Position numbers and translations under genes: made by a program | Part shown: one piece after another, positions 1 to 8,450 of the stretch | Layout: the number at the start of each line of letters is the position of its first letter | Position numbering within the stretch: position 1 is the first letter of the stretch | Assembly: GCF_014204525.1 (NCBI RefSeq) | Contig: NZ_JACHLP010000001.1 | Location: 186,001-250,000 of the forward strand | Length of the DNA: 64,000 nt | Direction: 5' to 3' | From: Roseateles oligotrophus | Lineage (GTDB): Bacteria; Pseudomonadota; Gammaproteobacteria; Burkholderiales; Burkholderiaceae_C | Notes under the pieces: model-generated | Database searches by the model: none | Seen by the model: only the letters and a program-made list of their open reading frames with translations | Told to the model about the DNA's origin: nothing

Positions 1-1
1 C

Positions 2-901
2 GCCATGAATGGCAAGGCCTTCAAAGCCAATTACGAGCGGGTTGCCGCCAAGCCCGGCAAGCTGTGGCAGAAGATCGAAGGCGTCAGCGGAGATGTCTAC
101 AACTGGCCGCCCAGCAGCTATATCGCTTGCCCGCCTTTTTTCGAGGGCTTCACCCAGCTGCCGCAATACACCCCAGCGGGCGTCAAGGCGGCCCGCATCA
201 TGGCCTTGTTTGGCGACTCCATCACCACCGACCACATCTCGCCCGCGGGCTCCATCAAGCCCAGCTCGCCCGCCGGCCTGTATCTGCAGGCCTTGGGGCT
301 CAAGGCCGCCGACTTCAATAGTTATGGCTCACGCCGAGGCAATCACGAGGTGATGATGCGCGGCACTTTTGCCAATGTGCGCATCAAAAATCTGATGCTG
401 CCTGCCGGACCGGATGGCAGCCGCATCGAGGGCGGCCTGACCCTGCGCCAGCCCAGTGGCGAACAGCAAAGCATTTACGACGCGGCCATGGCCTATATCG
501 CCGAGGGCAGGCCCACGGTGATCTTTGCCGGCGAGGAATACGGCACCGGCTCCAGCCGCGACTGGGCCGCCAAAGGCACCCAGCTCCTGGGCATCAAGGC
601 CGTGGTGGCGCGCAGCTTCGAGCGCATACACCGCAGCAATCTGGTGGGCATGGGCGTGCTGCCTCTGCAGTTCAAGGGCGAGGACAGCTGGCAAAGCCTG
701 GGGCTCAGGGGCGATGAGCTGATCGACATCGTCATCGACGGCGACTTGGCCCCGCAGCGCGAGGCGCAACTGCTGATCCAGCGCGCCGATGGCAGCCACC
801 AAAGCCTGGCCCTGATCCTGCGCATCGACACCCCCATCGAGGTGGACTATTACCGCCACGGCGGCATCCTGCCCTTTGTGCTGAGGCAGTTACTGGCCTA
901 G
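2..901 (+). CDS. acnA: Aconitate hydratase, C-terminal part (cut by window start)
   Basis: Interconverts citrate and isocitrate in the TCA cycle, in the cytoplasm. About 299 codons are visible and the frame is open at the left edge, so the N-terminal Fe-S domains lie outside the window. The visible part covers the linker and the swivelling C-terminal domain of the AcnA/IRP type: [13 protein letters not shown], the loop [12 protein letters not shown], and [15 protein letters not shown], which carry substrate-binding Ser and Arg residues. The motif order fits AcnA rather than AcnB. The stop overlaps the 3' end of the convergent riboflavin synthase gene by 12 bp. The family assignment is secure. 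Which aconitase paralogue it is cannot be settled without the N-terminus. Confidence 0.95.
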   Translation, partial: AMNGKAFKANYERVAAKPGKLWQKIEGVSGDVYNWPPSSYIACPPFFEGFTQLPQYTPAGVKAARIMALFGDSITTDHISPAGSIKPSSPAGLYLQALGLKAADFNSYGSRRGNHEVMMRGTFANVRIKNLMLPAGPDGSRIEGGLTLRQPSGEQQSIYDAAMAYIAEGRPTVIFAGEEYGTGSSRDWAAKGTQLLGIKAVVARSFERIHRSNLVGMGVLPLQFKGEDSWQSLGLRGDELIDIVIDGDLAPQREAQLLIQRADGSHQSLALILRIDTPIEVDYYRHGGILPFVLRQLLA

Positions 902-1594
902 CTTTGGCGGCTCCGCCAGCGCGTCCAGGCTCTGGCCCGAGGCCGCCAGCAGCTGCTCCAGCGCCGGCAGCAGAGGGCCCAGGCGCTCGTCCAGGGCCTC
1001 GCGCACGGTGTCCACGAAGACCTGGGTCTGGCGCTCGATCTCGATGTTCAGGGCCGCACCCTCGGCCTTGCCGCCAAAAGTGGTGGCGCGCAAGGTCTCG
1101 GGGATCAGCCAGACCTCGAACCAGCCGGCCTTGCGGTCGGCCTCGGCAACGGTCAGGCTGGCGCCGTTGATGGCGATATAGCCCTTGGCGAAGATATAGC
1201 GCATCCAGGGCTGGGGCACCTGGATGCGCAGCACATGGTTGTTCTCGGGCCGGCGGATGCCGGCCAGCGTCGCCATGAAGTCCACATGGCCGGACAAGGG
1301 GTGGCCGCCGATCTCGGCGCCATCGCGGGCAGCCCGTTCCACATTGATGGCGCTGCCCACCTGCAAATCGGCCAAAGTGGTCAGGCCCAGGCTTTGCTGC
1401 ATCACATCGAACTCGGCATGCTGCGCGTCGTGGAGGCGGGTGACGGTCAGGCAGACGCCGTCGCAGGCCACGCTGGCACCGATCTCCAGGCCCTCGCAAA
1501 AGCGCTCGGGAAAGCGCAGCAACAGGCTGCGCAGGCCGGGTCTGTCGGTGATGGTCGCCACCTGGGCGACGCCTTGAACAATACCTGTGAACAT
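890..1594 (-). CDS. ribE: Riboflavin synthase, alpha chain
   Basis: Dismutates two 6,7-dimethyl-8-ribityllumazine molecules into riboflavin, the last step of vitamin B2 synthesis. The 234-residue protein starts with the canonical MFTGIVQG, which fixes the start at 1594; in-frame upstream codons are not conserved. Two tandem lumazine-binding barrels are visible. The first holds CDGVCLTV. The second holds [24 protein letters not shown] and [10 protein letters not shown], matching the usual duplicated pattern. The length is slightly above the usual 200-220 residues because of a C-terminal tail of about 30 residues. It is convergent with the aconitase gene. The next gene upstream on the same strand is amtB, 34 bp away. 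No FMN riboswitch is visible before it. Confidence 0.95.
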   Translation of the reverse strand: MFTGIVQGVAQVATITDRPGLRSLLLRFPERFCEGLEIGASVACDGVCLTVTRLHDAQHAEFDVMQQSLGLTTLADLQVGSAINVERAARDGAEIGGHPLSGHVDFMATLAGIRRPENNHVLRIQVPQPWMRYIFAKGYIAINGASLTVAEADRKAGWFEVWLIPETLRATTFGGKAEGAALNIEIERQTQVFVDTVREALDERLGPLLPALEQLLAASGQSLDALAEPPKLGQ

Positions 1595-1628
1595 GGGGCG
1601 GCAAAGACGGGAAAAAGAGGGGCCGAGC

Positions 1629-2831
1629 TTACCAGCTGACCTCGCGGTCGGGCGTGGCGCCAATCTTGTGCAGGGACAGGTCGGCGCCCTCGAATTCCTG
1701 CTCCTGGCTCAGGCGCAGCCCGCTCAGCTTCTTGATCACACCGTAGACCAGCAAGCCTCCGCCAAAGGCCCAGGCCAGGCCCAGCAGCGTGCCCAGTAAC
1801 TGCGAGGCCAGGCTGACCCCACCCAAGCCGCCCAGGGCCTGGCTGCCGAAGATGCCGGCCGCGATGCCACCCCAGGCCCCGCACAAGCCGTGCAAAGGCC
1901 AGACGCCCAGCACATCGTCGATCTTCCAGCGGTTCTGCGTCAGGGTGAACATCTTGACGAAGATAAAGCCCGCCACACCGCCCACCACCAGAGCGCCGTA
2001 AGGGTGCATCAGGTCCGAGCCCGCGCACACGGCGACCAGGCCGGCCAGCGGGCCGTTGTAGGCAAAGCCGGGGTCGTTACGGCCCATCAAGACGGCGACC
2101 AGGGTGCCGCCGGCCATGGCCATCAGGGAGTTGACGGCCACCAGGCCGGAGATCTTGTCCAGGGTCTGGGCGCTCATCACATTGAAGCCGAACCAGCCCA
2201 CCGTCAGCACCCAGGCACCCAGGGCCAGAAAGGGGATGCTGGAGGGCGGATGGGCGCTGATGGCGCCGTCCTTGCGGTAGCGGTTCAGACGCGGGCCCAG
2301 CAGCAGCACGGCGGCCAGGCCTATCCAGCCGCCCACCGCATGCACGACCACGCTGCCGGCGAAATCATGGAACTCGGCGCCGAACTGCGTCTTCAGCCAG
2401 GCCTGTAGGCCCAGGCCCTGGTTCCAGGCCACGCCCTCGAAGGCCGGATAGATCAGACCCACGATGAGCGCCGTGGCCATCAGCTGCGGGCCAAAGCGCG
2501 CACGCTCGGCGATGCCGCCCGAGACGATGGCGGGGATGGCCGCCGCAAAGGTCAGCAGGAAGAAGAACTTCACCAGCTCATAGCCATTCTTGGCCGCCAG
2601 GGCCTCGGCGCCGGTGAAGAAATGCGTGCCGTAGGCCACGGTGTAGCCGAGCATGAAGTACACCAAGGTAGAGACGGCAAAGTCCACCAGGATCTTGACC
2701 AGGGCATTGACCTGGTTCTTCTTGCGCACCGTGCCCAGTTCCAGGAAAGCGAAACCGGCGTGCATGGCCAGCACCATGATGGCGCCCAGCAGAATGAACA
2801 GCACATCGCCGCTTTGCTTGATGTTCTCCAT
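1629..2831 (-). CDS. amtB: Ammonium transporter (Amt family)
   Basis: Inner-membrane trimeric channel for ammonium. The 400-residue product is hydrophobic throughout, with about 11 predicted membrane helices. It opens with ENIKQSGDVLFILLGA and MHAGFAFLELG, the first helices of the family. Both pore histidines are recognisable, in SVVVHAVGGWIG and VWPLHGLCGAWG. The gene is shorter at the N-terminus than E. coli AmtB and has no clear cleavable signal peptide. A Shine-Dalgarno sequence (GAGGA) precedes the ATG. glnK, the usual partner, is not adjacent. Upstream lies a good sigma-54 -24/-12 element with two tandem dyads about 90-120 bp further up, which suggests nitrogen control through NtrC (inference). 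Confidence 0.95.
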   Translation of the reverse strand: MENIKQSGDVLFILLGAIMVLAMHAGFAFLELGTVRKKNQVNALVKILVDFAVSTLVYFMLGYTVAYGTHFFTGAEALAAKNGYELVKFFFLLTFAAAIPAIVSGGIAERARFGPQLMATALIVGLIYPAFEGVAWNQGLGLQAWLKTQFGAEFHDFAGSVVVHAVGGWIGLAAVLLLGPRLNRYRKDGAISAHPPSSIPFLALGAWVLTVGWFGFNVMSAQTLDKISGLVAVNSLMAMAGGTLVAVLMGRNDPGFAYNGPLAGLVAVCAGSDLMHPYGALVVGGVAGFIFVKMFTLTQNRWKIDDVLGVWPLHGLCGAWGGIAAGIFGSQALGGLGGVSLASQLLGTLLGLAWAFGGGLLVYGVIKKLSGLRLSQEQEFEGADLSLHKIGATPDREVSW

Positions 2832-2903
2832 GAAGTCCTCTGTTAGCTATGAACAGGGCCTTCAAGGTGATTGATGCACCGATTCGGCCCGATGCACCAA
2901 AGG

Positions 2904-2919
2904 AGCAAGAACAATGCCC
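2904..2919 (-). promoter_or_regulatory. Sigma-54 type -24/-12 promoter of amtB
   Basis: Read on the minus strand the bases are GGGCATTGTTCTTGCT. Compared with the RpoN consensus TGGCACGNNNNTTGCT, the invariant GG and GC have the exact spacing, and the TTGCT block is intact. Transcription would start near 2893, leaving a 5' leader of about 60 nt before the amtB ATG at 2831. An ammonium-transporter promoter is a typical RpoN/NtrC target. Confidence 0.6.
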
Positions 2920-2981
2920 AACAAGGGGCGCGCTGCGCTGCGGTCGCGCGCACCAAAACAAGGCCTCCCGGCCTGGATTGC

Positions 2982-3014
2982 CACCGCTTGGTGCGCAGGC
3001 CGCACCAATCGGTG
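2982..3014. promoter_or_regulatory. Two tandem CACC-N4-GGTG dyads, possible enhancer for amtB
   Basis: Two dyads, CACCgcttGGTG (2982-2993) and CACCaatcGGTG (3003-3014), have centres 21 bp apart, about two helical turns. They lie roughly 90-120 bp upstream of the predicted amtB start, the usual place for NtrC enhancers. The NtrC consensus has GCACC and GGTGC half-sites with five bases between CACC and GGTG, so the N4 spacing here is one base short. NtrC is the likely ligand but is not proven. Confidence 0.45.
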
Positions 3015-3021
3015 GCAAAGT

Positions 3022-3372
3022 TCAGAGATGGCTCTGGAACAGCTCGGGCGAGAAACCCAGGCTCAAGCGGCCGTCCGCCCATTGCACGATGGGGCGCTTG
3101 ATCACGCTGGGCTGCTGCTGCATCAGAGCGGCGGCGCTGGCCGCGTCCACCACGGCGGCCTCGCTCGCATCGTCGAGCTTGCGCCAGGTGCTGCCGGCAC
3201 GGTTGATCACCTTCTCCCAACCCAGCTGGGCCAGCCATTGATCGGCCTGTGCGGCCGGCACGCCGGCTTTCTTGAAATCGTGGAACTCAAAGGCCAGGCC
3301 TTGATCGCCCAGCCAGCTACGCGCCCGTTTGACGGTGTCGCAATTGGGAATGCCAAAAACAATGATCTTCAT
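3022..3372 (-). CDS. ArsC/Spx-family reductase (YffB-like)
   Basis: Small thioredoxin-fold protein of the ArsC family, 116 residues, near the usual length of about 115. The N-terminal strand-loop carries the family motif PNCDTVKRA with its single conserved cysteine. The body shows the characteristic INRAGSTWRKL and the C-terminal SVIKRPIV. The YffB/Spx/MgsR subgroup resembles arsenate reductase but lacks an ars operon context, and its role is unclear; glutathione-dependent thiol reduction has been suggested for YffB. The start at 3372 gives MKIIVFG. The upstream in-frame extension lacks conserved sequence and would overlap the divergent aat gene. It stands alone between amtB and aat, with 40 bp to the aat start. 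Confidence 0.85.
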   Translation of the reverse strand: MKIIVFGIPNCDTVKRARSWLGDQGLAFEFHDFKKAGVPAAQADQWLAQLGWEKVINRAGSTWRKLDDASEAAVVDAASAAALMQQQPSVIKRPIVQWADGRLSLGFSPELFQSHL

Positions 3373-3412
3373 GGCCGAGAGTCTAATTTGAGCCGCTACG
3401 ATGCGTAGCAAG

Positions 3413-4168
3413 ATGATCGACTGGCTTGACGACACCCCCACCAATTTCCCGCCCAGCGGCCGCGCTCTGGGCCCGGATTCCGAGGCGCCCGGCCTGCTGG
3501 CCGCCGGCGGCGACCTGAGCATCGCGCGCCTGCAAGCGGCCTATTCGCGCGGCATCTTTCCCTGGTACGGGCCGGATCAACCGCCGCTGTGGTGGGCGCC
3601 CGACCCACGCATGGTCTTGCAAACCGACAACTTCAAGCTCTCCCGCTCCCTGCGCAAAACGCTGGCGCATTTTGTGCGCTCATCCAGCTGCGAGATCCGC
3701 ATCGACAGCGCCCGCGCCGAGGTGCTGGCGGCCTGCGCCAATGCGCCGCGCGAGGGTCAATCGGGCACCTGGATACTGCCGGAGATGCAGCAAGCCTATC
3801 TGGCTTGGGCCGAACAATCAGGCTGCGTGCACAGCATCGAAACCTGGATGGACGGCGAGCTGGTGGGCGGGCTGTACGGCATCAATCTGGGCCGCATGTT
3901 TTTTGGCGAGTCCATGTTCATGCGGCGCAGCGACGCCTCCAAGATCGCCCTGGCCGCCCTGGTCTGCCTGTGCCGGCAGTTCGATATTCCCTGGATAGAC
4001 TGCCAGCAAAACACCCGCCATCTGGCCTCGCTCGGTGCCGCCGAAGTGCCGCGCCAGCTGTTTGAAACCCATCTCGCCAGCGTTTGCCAGCAGGCGCAGC
4101 CGGGACCCTGGACCTATCATCCTTCGCTGTGGACCCAGCTTGGCGGCAGCTTTGCCGACCCGTACTAA
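3413..4168 (+). CDS. aat: Leucyl/phenylalanyl-tRNA--protein transferase
   Basis: Transfers Leu or Phe from aminoacyl-tRNA to proteins with N-terminal Lys or Arg, marking them for ClpS/ClpAP degradation. The 251-residue protein begins MIDWLDD; an ATG at 3401 would add four residues. Family motifs run in order: [45 protein letters not shown], and [16 protein letters not shown]. The length is typical. It lies 13 bp upstream of bpt on the same strand, so the two N-degron transferases probably share a transcript. Confidence 0.96.
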   Translation: MIDWLDDTPTNFPPSGRALGPDSEAPGLLAAGGDLSIARLQAAYSRGIFPWYGPDQPPLWWAPDPRMVLQTDNFKLSRSLRKTLAHFVRSSSCEIRIDSARAEVLAACANAPREGQSGTWILPEMQQAYLAWAEQSGCVHSIETWMDGELVGGLYGINLGRMFFGESMFMRRSDASKIALAALVCLCRQFDIPWIDCQQNTRHLASLGAAEVPRQLFETHLASVCQQAQPGPWTYHPSLWTQLGGSFADPY

Positions 4169-4181
4169 CCAGCTTCTCGCC

Positions 4182-4916
4182 GTGACCTATCCCAAGGACC
4201 TCCCGCTCGCCCAGCTGCAGTTCTATGCCACGGCGGCCTATCCCTGCAGCTATCTGCCCGATAGGCAGGCGCGCTCCCAGGTCGCCACACCCAGCCATCT
4301 GATCCATGCCGATGCCTATTCCGGCCTGGTGGAGGCCGGCTTCCGGCGCAGCGGCCTGTTCACCTACCGGCCGTATTGCGATGGCTGCAAGGCCTGTGTG
4401 CCCATGCGCATCCCGGTCGAGCAATTCAAGCCCAGCCGCAGCCAGCGCCGGGCCTGGAGCCAGCATCAAGCGATGCAGGTGCGGGTGCTGCGCCTGGGCT
4501 ATAGCCAGGAGCATTACGAGCTCTACCTGCGCTACCAGAGCGGCCGCCATGCCGGCGGCGGCATGGATAACGACAGTGTCGATCAGTACACCCAGTTCCT
4601 GCTGCAAAGCCGCATCAACTCACGCCTGGTGGAGTTCCGCCAGCTGCAGGCCGATGGCCGGGCGGTACTCAAGATGGTGTCCATTCTGGACATCCTCAGC
4701 GACGGCCTCTCCGCCGTCTACACCTTTTACGAGCCCGAGGAAAATGCCAGTTATGGCACTTACAACGTGATGTGGCAGATCCAGCAGACCAAGGAGCTGC
4801 AACTGCCACATCTCTATCTCGGCTACTGGATCGCCGAGAGCCCCAAGATGGCTTACAAGGCCAAGTACCGGCCGCATCAGCTGCGGCTGGACGGGGTCTG
4901 GCAGCAGCTGGACTGA
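4182..4916 (+). CDS. bpt: Aspartate/glutamate leucyltransferase (bacterial ATE homologue)
   Basis: Adds Leu to proteins with N-terminal Asp or Glu, feeding the same ClpS degron route as Aat. The GTG start at 4182 gives a 244-residue protein beginning VTYPKDLP, the usual length. An upstream ATG frame at 4035 would run inside aat and is not conserved. The ATE N-terminal domain shows [14 protein letters not shown] and the cysteine cluster [12 protein letters not shown]. The C-terminal GNAT-like domain contains [26 protein letters not shown] and MAYKAKY. It overlaps no neighbour and is followed 4 bp later by the convergent antiporter gene. Confidence 0.95.
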   Translation: MTYPKDLPLAQLQFYATAAYPCSYLPDRQARSQVATPSHLIHADAYSGLVEAGFRRSGLFTYRPYCDGCKACVPMRIPVEQFKPSRSQRRAWSQHQAMQVRVLRLGYSQEHYELYLRYQSGRHAGGGMDNDSVDQYTQFLLQSRINSRLVEFRQLQADGRAVLKMVSILDILSDGLSAVYTFYEPEENASYGTYNVMWQIQQTKELQLPHLYLGYWIAESPKMAYKAKYRPHQLRLDGVWQQLD

Positions 4917-4920
4917 GCGC

Positions 4921-6201
4921 TCAGAGCAGTTTAAAGGCCAGGGCCGCCACCAGTGTGGGCAGCAAGGCCGCCAGCAGTAGACCCAGGGGATGGACGGCCT
5001 TGCCATCGAAATGCTCGCGCAGCACGGCAATGCCGGCCGGATTGGGTGCGTTGGCAATGATGGTCAAGCCGCCACCGGTCACCGCGCCGGCGACCAAGGC
5101 GTATTTGAAGCCGTCGGACAGGCCTTCCACCAGGGAGCCCAGATAAGTCAGGGCCGCGTTATCGGTGAAGGCCGTCAACACCGTGGCGCCGAAGAAGATG
5201 GCGTCGCTGCTCATGCTCATCAGCACCGGCTGCAACCACCATTGCTGCAGCCCCCCCAGCACCACCAGGCCCGCCAGGAAGAAGGCCACCAACAAGCCCT
5301 CGCGCAGGATCAAGCGATCCTGGTGGCGTTCGTAAGCACTGGCCACTCCCAGGAAGAACAGGAACAGGCCCATGAACACGGCCGGGTGATGCGCAAACAC
5401 CACCACGCCGGCCAGAAAACCCATATGCACCAGCACCAGCGGCAGCGGCACCTTGGCGGTCTCGCCCTGCTCCACCACGGCCATGGGCAAGTTCTTCAAC
5501 TCTTTGGCAAACAGCAGGGTCACGCCCAGGGTATTGATGAAGACGGCGATCGCCGCCTTCCAGCCAAAGTGAGCCAGCATGAAACTGCTGTCCCAACCCC
5601 ATTTGCTGGCGACCATCAGGACCGGCGGCGCGGCAAAGGAGGTCAAGGTACCGCCGATCGAAATATTGACAAAAAGCACACCCAGGGTGGCGTACTTCAG
5701 GCGGGTGGAGATGCCGCGGCCGAAGAACTGGTCGGCCAGAATCAGCGCCGCCAGCGTCATCGCGGCAGGCTCGGTGATGAAGGAACCCAGCAAGGGCACC
5801 AGACTCATCACCAGGAAATACATGCCCACGCTGCCCGGCAGGGGCAAGGCCTTGGCCACGCCACGCACCAGGCGCATGGCGGATTGAATGATGGGGCGGG
5901 TGCCCGCGATCACCATGATGGCGAACACAAACATGGGCTCGGTGAAGTTGCGAGTCTCCAGATAGGTCGTCGCTTCCTGCTTGCCCTGATAGGCAAACAT
6001 GAACAGCATCAGCACCAGGGCCCAGAAACCAAACACCACCTCCACCTCGGCCAGCAAATGCCAGATGCCGCCGTGGCGAGGACTGCGTCGCGCGAGGTCC
6101 TCAAAAAACTTGGTGGAAAAGGTGTGCAGCAAGGCCACGACAAAGATCGCAGCGGCCGCAATTTCGGTGATATGGCTTGGATTCAGATTCATGCTCGTCA
6201 T
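4921..6201 (-). CDS. Putative Na+/H+ antiporter (Na_H_antiport_2 family)
   Basis: Polytopic inner-membrane protein of about 426 residues with roughly 11-12 hydrophobic segments. The sequence fits the putative sodium/proton antiporter family Pfam PF07399: ALLHTFSTKFFE at the N-terminus, ITEPAAMTLAALILADQFF, VNISIGGTLTSFAAPPVLM, FTDNAALTYLGSL and GGLTIIANAPNPAG. These resemble the two inverted NhaD/ArsB-type repeats. The substrate is inferred from the family name only. The start could be 6201 (MTSMNLNP) or 6192 (MNLNP); longer starts add non-conserved sequence. It is convergent with bpt. Its upstream region runs into the tmRNA terminator. Confidence 0.8.
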   Translation of the reverse strand: MTSMNLNPSHITEIAAAAIFVVALLHTFSTKFFEDLARRSPRHGGIWHLLAEVEVVFGFWALVLMLFMFAYQGKQEATTYLETRNFTEPMFVFAIMVIAGTRPIIQSAMRLVRGVAKALPLPGSVGMYFLVMSLVPLLGSFITEPAAMTLAALILADQFFGRGISTRLKYATLGVLFVNISIGGTLTSFAAPPVLMVASKWGWDSSFMLAHFGWKAAIAVFINTLGVTLLFAKELKNLPMAVVEQGETAKVPLPLVLVHMGFLAGVVVFAHHPAVFMGLFLFFLGVASAYERHQDRLILREGLLVAFFLAGLVVLGGLQQWWLQPVLMSMSSDAIFFGATVLTAFTDNAALTYLGSLVEGLSDGFKYALVAGAVTGGGLTIIANAPNPAGIAVLREHFDGKAVHPLGLLLAALLPTLVAALAFKLL

Positions 6202-6501
6202 TTTCCCGCGAGGCGGCCCGACCATCGCAAAAACCTGCTGCCCCGCCATATGCGAGCCATGCACCCAGGCATTGAGTGTAGCCGAGCGAAAAATCAAGCA
6301 TCTGCAAGCCTGCCCATGCGCTGCACCCGCTTACAGAATCAACACGAATATCACCTGAAACAGTGACAGGAATACCCGGTATTCCCCTGGGTTTTGAAGG
6401 GCAATCGGCGTGATTTCAAGCCTCCGGCCTGGCAAGCGGGGGAAGAAATCCTTCGGGCATAAAAAAACCCAACCGATCAGGGTTGGGTTTTTCGAAAAAT
6501 A
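6202..6501. other. Intergenic region between antiporter and tmRNA genes
   Basis: No gene is visible in these 300 bases. They must hold the antiporter promoter, which I could not identify, and near 6461-6493 they contain the tmRNA terminator. No repeat or further RNA structure stands out. Confidence 0.5.
6461..6493 (-). terminator. Bidirectional intrinsic terminator after ssrA
   Basis: The arm AAACCCAACC pairs with GGTTGGGTTT around a short GATCAG-type loop. A-tracts and T-tracts flank it on both sides, so it can act on either strand. It begins about 10 bases beyond the CCA end of tmRNA. Confidence 0.85.
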
Positions 6502-6874
6502 TGGTGGAGCCGGCGGGAATTGAACCCGCGTCCGCAAACCATCACCGGGCAGTTCTACATACTTAGCCGTCTGATTTGAATCTCACGGAAGCGATCGCGC
6601 AGCGGCACGCTATCTCTCCCGCCAGTCACTGAATCTCGTTCTGTACCGAGTAACCCGATGCAAAACCAGCCCATGTGAATGACTTCTCAGCCTGTCGCCT
6701 TGCGGCTTGGGCCCGGCCCATGGGCCAACCGTTGAGAAGCTCACGCGCAATTAAGCGGCGAGTGCGAACGTAGAGTCGTTTGCAGTTACTTTGTTTCCAG
6801 TGGTTTTACGAGCGAACTGGTGCTCGGTATGCCCTACTCCGGATCCGCATCCACGTCGAAACCTGGTCGGCCCC
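6502..6874 (-). ncRNA. ssrA: tmRNA (transfer-messenger RNA), tag peptide ANDSTFALAA
   Basis: Rescues stalled ribosomes by trans-translation together with SmpB. On the minus strand the 5' end GGGGCCG pairs with CGGCTCC before the 3' CCA, forming the alanine acceptor stem. GTTTCGACG near the 5' end and the T arm GGTTCAATTCCC near the 3' end are both present. The tag frame (6783 down to 6751) reads A-N-D-S-T-F-A-L-A-A followed by TAA; the charged alanine from the tRNA part precedes it. At 373 nt and in one piece it is the standard, non-permuted form. It starts 13 bp after the gph stop codon. Confidence 0.97.
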
Positions 6875-6884
6875 AGAACTTGCT

Positions 6885-6911
6885 ATTTTAGGCCACTCCG
6901 AGCACTTCCAA
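6885..6911 (-). promoter_or_regulatory. Candidate ssrA promoter inside the gph 3' end
   Basis: On the minus strand TTGGAA (6911-6906) and TAAAAT (6890-6885) are separated by 15 bp. The TAA of the second hexamer is the gph stop codon. The mature tmRNA 5' end lies 10 bases further on, which leaves room for a short leader removed by RNase P. The 15-bp spacer is shorter than the usual 16-18. Confidence 0.45.
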
Positions 6912-7598
6912 GAGCTCCGCGGGCCGAGAAATCACAATATCTGCACCCCAAGCGCCCACGGGCTTGCCATTTCCCAGGTATCCCCAGGCCGCGGCAACGG
7001 TTTGCATGCCCGCGGCGCGGCCGGCGATGATGTCGCGTTCGTCGTCGCCGACGTAAACACAGTGCTCGGGCAAGACCTGCGCACGCTTGGCCGCCTCCAG
7101 CAAAGGCGCCGGATGCGGCTTGGCATGCGGGGTCGTATCACCGCCGATCACAGCGCGCGCCCCGGCCTGCAAGCCCAAGGCCTGCGTCAGTGGCAGCGCA
7201 AAACGCTCCGCCTTGTTGGTAACGATGCCCCAGGCCAGGCCGGCCGCGGCAAGGCCGTCCAGCGTCGCCTGCATCTCATCGAACAGCCGGGTTTCCTGGG
7301 TCAAACGGCGCTCGTAGCGGTCCAGGAATTCGTTTTTCAAGGCCTCGTAGTCGGCATGGCCCGGCGCGATATCCAGGGCCAGACCCAGCATGCCGCGCGC
7401 ACCCGCGCCGACCATGGGGCGCAGTTGCGCAAAGCCCAGTGCCGGCAGGCCGCGCTGCAAGCGCATGTCATTGGCGGCCCCGGCCAGGTCGGGCGCGCTG
7501 TCGACCAAGGTTCCGTCCAGGTCGAACAAGACCGCGCGAGTCAGGCCAGGCAAAACCCGCACCCGCTGGGCGGGCTCACACAGATCGACGGTGCTCAT
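6888..7598 (-). CDS. gph: Phosphoglycolate phosphatase (HAD family)
   Basis: Dephosphorylates 2-phosphoglycolate, a product of DNA 3'-end repair and of oxygenation side reactions. The 236-residue HAD hydrolase has motif [14 protein letters not shown] with the nucleophile and acid Asp pair, motif II GIVTNK, motif [13 protein letters not shown] with its Lys, and motif [12 protein letters not shown]. The helical cap lies between motifs I and II. A 17-residue lead before LPGLTRAV is longer than in some homologues, so a later start is possible. The ATG overlaps the ubiG stop codon (ATGA), indicating translational coupling; a gph-ubiG pair is common in Burkholderiales. Its stop codon appears to form part of the ssrA promoter. 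Confidence 0.93.
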   Translation of the reverse strand: MSTVDLCEPAQRVRVLPGLTRAVLFDLDGTLVDSAPDLAGAANDMRLQRGLPALGFAQLRPMVGAGARGMLGLALDIAPGHADYEALKNEFLDRYERRLTQETRLFDEMQATLDGLAAAGLAWGIVTNKAERFALPLTQALGLQAGARAVIGGDTTPHAKPHPAPLLEAAKRAQVLPEHCVYVGDDERDIIAGRAAGMQTVAAAWGYLGNGKPVGAWGADIVISRPAELLEVLGVA

Positions 7599-8296
7599 AC
7601 GGGCTTGCGGCAGGCCAGCAGGTAGTTGACATCCGTGTCCGAGCCCAGGCTGTAGCGCTGGGTCAAGGGATTGAATGTCAGGCCGCGGCTGGCCTGCAAC
7701 TCCAAGCCGGCATCACGGCAGAACTGCGCCAACTCCGCCGGTTTCAGGAAACGGGCGTATTCATGCGTACCGGCCGGCAGCATCTTCAGCACATATTCGG
7801 CACCGACGATGGCCAGCATGAAGGACTTCAGATTGCGGTTGAGGGTAGACAAAAACACCCAACCACCGGGCTTGACCAGATCGGCGCAGGCCTTGACCAC
7901 GGAAGCGGGGTCGGGCACATGCTCCAGCATCTCCATGCAGGTCACGACATCGAAGCTGGCGGGGCGCTCCAGCGCCAAGGCTTCCACCGCGATTTCGCGG
8001 TATTCCACCCCTTCCGTGCCCGCCTCCATGGCATGCAGTTGCGCGACCTTGAGCGCCTTGGTGGCCAGATCAATGCCCAGGGTCTGGGCGCCACGCCGGG
8101 CCAGAGAATCGCTCAGGATGCCGCCGCCACAACCCACATCCAGCGCCGTCTTGCCTGCCAGCGGGCAGTAGCTGGCAATCCAGTCCAGGCGCAGCGGATT
8201 GATTTGGTGCAGCGGCTTGAATTCGCTGTCGACATCCCACCAGCGGTGGGCCAGATCGCCAAACTTGGCGAGCTCTTGGGGGTCTGCATTGATCAT
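7595..8296 (-). CDS. ubiG: Bifunctional ubiquinone O-methyltransferase UbiG
   Basis: Carries out the two O-methylations of ubiquinone synthesis using S-adenosylmethionine. The 233-residue protein starts [16 protein letters not shown], which with [18 protein letters not shown] is the UbiG signature. The SAM-binding motif I is [12 protein letters not shown]. Downstream are [14 protein letters not shown] and the membrane-associated segment [16 protein letters not shown]. The start at 8296 is preferred because the in-frame upstream extension is unconserved and crosses the terminator of ompA. The stop overlaps the gph ATG by four bases. Confidence 0.96.
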   Translation of the reverse strand: MINADPQELAKFGDLAHRWWDVDSEFKPLHQINPLRLDWIASYCPLAGKTALDVGCGGGILSDSLARRGAQTLGIDLATKALKVAQLHAMEAGTEGVEYREIAVEALALERPASFDVVTCMEMLEHVPDPASVVKACADLVKPGGWVFLSTLNRNLKSFMLAIVGAEYVLKMLPAGTHEYARFLKPAELAQFCRDAGLELQASRGLTFNPLTQRYSLGSDTDVNYLLACRKPV

Positions 8297-8399
8297 GGGC
8301 GGAAATGGTAATGGATGCGCCGCGGCGGAACACGATTTGTCACAAAGAGATGCGTTTGCCAAGCCGCCCTCCAGGCAAGAACAAGCGGGACAGGCAAAA

Positions 8400-8424
8400 A
8401 AAAGCCCCGCTGAGCGGGGCTTTT
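8400..8424 (-). terminator. Intrinsic terminator downstream of ompA
   Basis: AAAAGCCCCGCT pairs with AGCGGGGCTTTT with a two-base loop; A-rich sequence follows on the left and T-rich on the right, so it is bidirectional. It separates the ompA transcript from ubiG-gph. Confidence 0.85.
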
Positions 8425-8450
8425 GGCAAACGCCCGAAGGCGTCTGGCAA

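Noticed and set aside
3002-3024. The palindrome TTGGTGCG-N5-CGCACCAA before amtB as an NtrC site
   Set aside because: Its half-sites are in reverse order to the NtrC consensus (GCACC first, GGTGC second); the two CACC-N4-GGTG dyads overlapping it fit better.
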